From assembly GCF_002153425.1 (NCBI RefSeq), contig NZ_KZ119600.1:2593920-2657919 (forward strand): 64,000 bases of DNA, given 5' to 3'. Positions 62,839 to 64,000 of this stretch are shown here, piece after piece (the first letter of the stretch is position 1; every line of letters starts with the position of its first letter). Below the pieces are notes generated by a model. The model saw only the letters and a list, made by a program, of their open reading frames with translations, had not been told where the DNA came from and did no database searches. The translations under genes and the position numbers were made by a program. The stretch comes from Litchfieldia alkalitelluris. GTDB taxonomy: Bacteria; Bacillota; Bacilli; Bacillales; Salisediminibacteriaceae.

Positions 62839-64000
62839 TCATCTACTTACCCAAACGATTCTTCTCTTTGAATCCCAGTGAGTTCTAGCGTTTGTCGTTT
62901 CATTCAATGTTCGCATTGATACGTAGACCCTTGAGTTAGAAATAATTGGTGCATTGGTTAATTTTTTATTTTTCCCATTGACCGTTGCTGTTCTACTTTT
63001 TACAGTCATTCGGATATTCGAGCGTTTATCTCTCACAGTAATGCGATTAGTAGATCGATTCCATGTGTAGTTCATTTTTAGTGTGTCAGCGACACCTTTC
63101 ATTGGAACATAAATTGTGTTGTTACGCACGATTGGATTGCCTTGAACATTAGCAACTCGCCCATTGATCACAACTGCTGTTTGTCCATTTGCTGAAAGAC
63201 GCTGGTTAATGGTTAGTAGATCTACGTGTATAAACCCTCGCACCTTTCCAGCTTGCACTTCGTAAAAACTTCCTCTTCTACCTAGAATGTTAACATTTTG
63301 ATTGCGGGTAGCCTTTCCTACAATTTGAGATGATGTAGAATTAGACTTTCGGATATTGGCAACATTCACATTTACTCTTCCAGTAACACGAGTACCAACT
63401 TTCGCAACTGCAGGTGCTGTCGATTTAGGCTGCGTCACTGTTTGTGTAGCAGGTTGTGTCACTGGTGGTTGCGTTACCGATGGTTGTTGAATTGGTTGCG
63501 TCGTTGACTGTGTAACTGTTGGTTGCGTCACAATTGGTTGTGCTACCACTGGTTGCGTGCTTGGTTGTGATACTGGTTGCACCACTTCTGGCTGTTGTGG
63601 TTCAACATGCGTCAACGTGTGCTTAACAGTAGCAAGGTCCGTTTGACCACTATCCTTTGCCTCTATCGTAATGTCGTATGTGCCGTTAGGAATCGTTGTT
63701 ACTGTCCAAAACTGAGAAAGATTTCCTGACTTTCGATTTACGTCTCTTATTAATGTTGCTACTAATTTGTTCTCTGCATCTCGAACTGTGATCGTTACCT
63801 GTGCGTCTCTATTTAAGTGATATCGAACAATAACCTGGTGATTTTTCGCATCAAACTCCACGCGAGAATCCGTAATTTTTAGTACAGCTCTTTCCTCTTC
63901 TACAACAGGAGCTGGTGCCTGTGCTTGATATTGGATAAACGGTGTTAAGGTAGTCCCAGGGTAATAAAACTCCAAAATGTCCCGGACTTTAAAACCTTTA
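62839..64000 (-). CDS. SpoIID/LytB-like protein with FlgD-like, SH3 and copper amine oxidase-like domains (5' end outside window)
   Basis: The frame is open to the window edge and continues beyond it. The first residues, KGFKVRDILEFYYPGTTL, match the end of a SpoIID/LytB domain, so the missing N-terminus is probably that glycan-strand lytic or activator domain. Then follow a FlgD-like beta domain (NGTYDITIEA), a Gln/Pro/Thr linker of repeated TQP units, a bacterial SH3 domain (NVANIRKSNSTSSQIVGKA) and a copper amine oxidase N-terminal-type domain ending in VYVSMRTLNE. The apparent TTG start at 63975 lies inside the gene. Confidence 0.8.
   Translation of the reverse strand, partial: KGFKVRDILEFYYPGTTLTPFIQYQAQAPAPVVEEERAVLKITDSRVEFDAKNHQVIVRYHLNRDAQVTITVRDAENKLVATLIRDVNRKSGNLSQFWTVTTIPNGTYDITIEAKDSGQTDLATVKHTLTHVEPQQPEVVQPVSQPSTQPVVAQPIVTQPTVTQSTTQPIQQPSVTQPPVTQPATQTVTQPKSTAPAVAKVGTRVTGRVNVNVANIRKSNSTSSQIVGKATRNQNVNILGRRGSFYEVQAGKVRGFIHVDLLTINQRLSANGQTAVVINGRVANVQGNPIVRNNTIYVPMKGVADTLKMNYTWNRSTNRITVRDKRSNIRMTVKSRTATVNGKNKKLTNAPIISNSRVYVSMRTLNETTNARTHWDSKRRIVWVSR

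Overview
The window is low-GC DNA from an endospore-forming member of the Bacillaceae. The evidence is two CotF-like coat gene pairs, a CotX-type coat protein, a YjcZ-type small sporulation protein and the C-terminal part of a SpoIID/LytB-like protein, together with AGGAGG ribosome binding sites and many TTG/GTG starts. NhaC and the alkaliphile-like gene mix fit a haloalkaliphilic bacillus; that last point is inference.

Layout. Positions 1-6965 are accessory, decayed DNA: a truncated IS1182-type transposase, a frameshifted secreted trypsin-like protease, a lipoprotein, a twice-frameshifted amino-acid permease and a DoxX protein, between two 120-bp direct repeats. The second repeat abuts the 3' half of a tRNA-Sec gene (6971-7035), so the accessory DNA appears to have entered selC. 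Positions 7162-14823 hold a complete monoderm Tad/Flp pilus operon on the minus strand, headed by a c-di-GMP-I riboswitch with a terminator. A divergent DUF192 gene follows. At 16245-16714 lies a 470-bp block with 24-bp inverted ends, which is either a large structured RNA or a MITE. Positions 17031-31540 carry cell-wall and envelope genes (six-LysM protein, glucosaminidase, deacetylase, YhgE/Pip protein, OmpA-like lipoprotein) and spore coat pairs. Positions 31621-40546 are a mixed set: a VKOR-type thiol oxidase behind a CsoR/CstR-like operator, RsgA, acetyltransferases, a SUKH protein and ART-like proteins. Positions 40608-48532 contain a GH120 beta-xylosidase, a UbiB kinase, an ATPase, an array of 18 hairpin repeats of 51 bp, a ChrA transporter and a phosphatase. 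The rest is housekeeping and accessory genes: MurG, FAD dehydrogenase, lipoproteins, CotX, PAP2, ModA, NhaC and TrpS with its T-box.

The most interesting observation joins two distant sites. The phosphatase gene at 48098-48532 has an in-frame UGA exactly at the catalytic cysteine of its HCX5R motif. It is followed at 13 nt by a 7-bp stem with an AGGUA loop, the geometry of a bacterial SECIS element, and the same window carries a tRNA-Sec fragment. This suggests a selenocysteine tyrosine/dual-specificity phosphatase, or one being lost if selC is really broken.

Several genes carry single-base frameshifts, at least two of them in homopolymers, so sequencing error must be considered before calling those genes dead.
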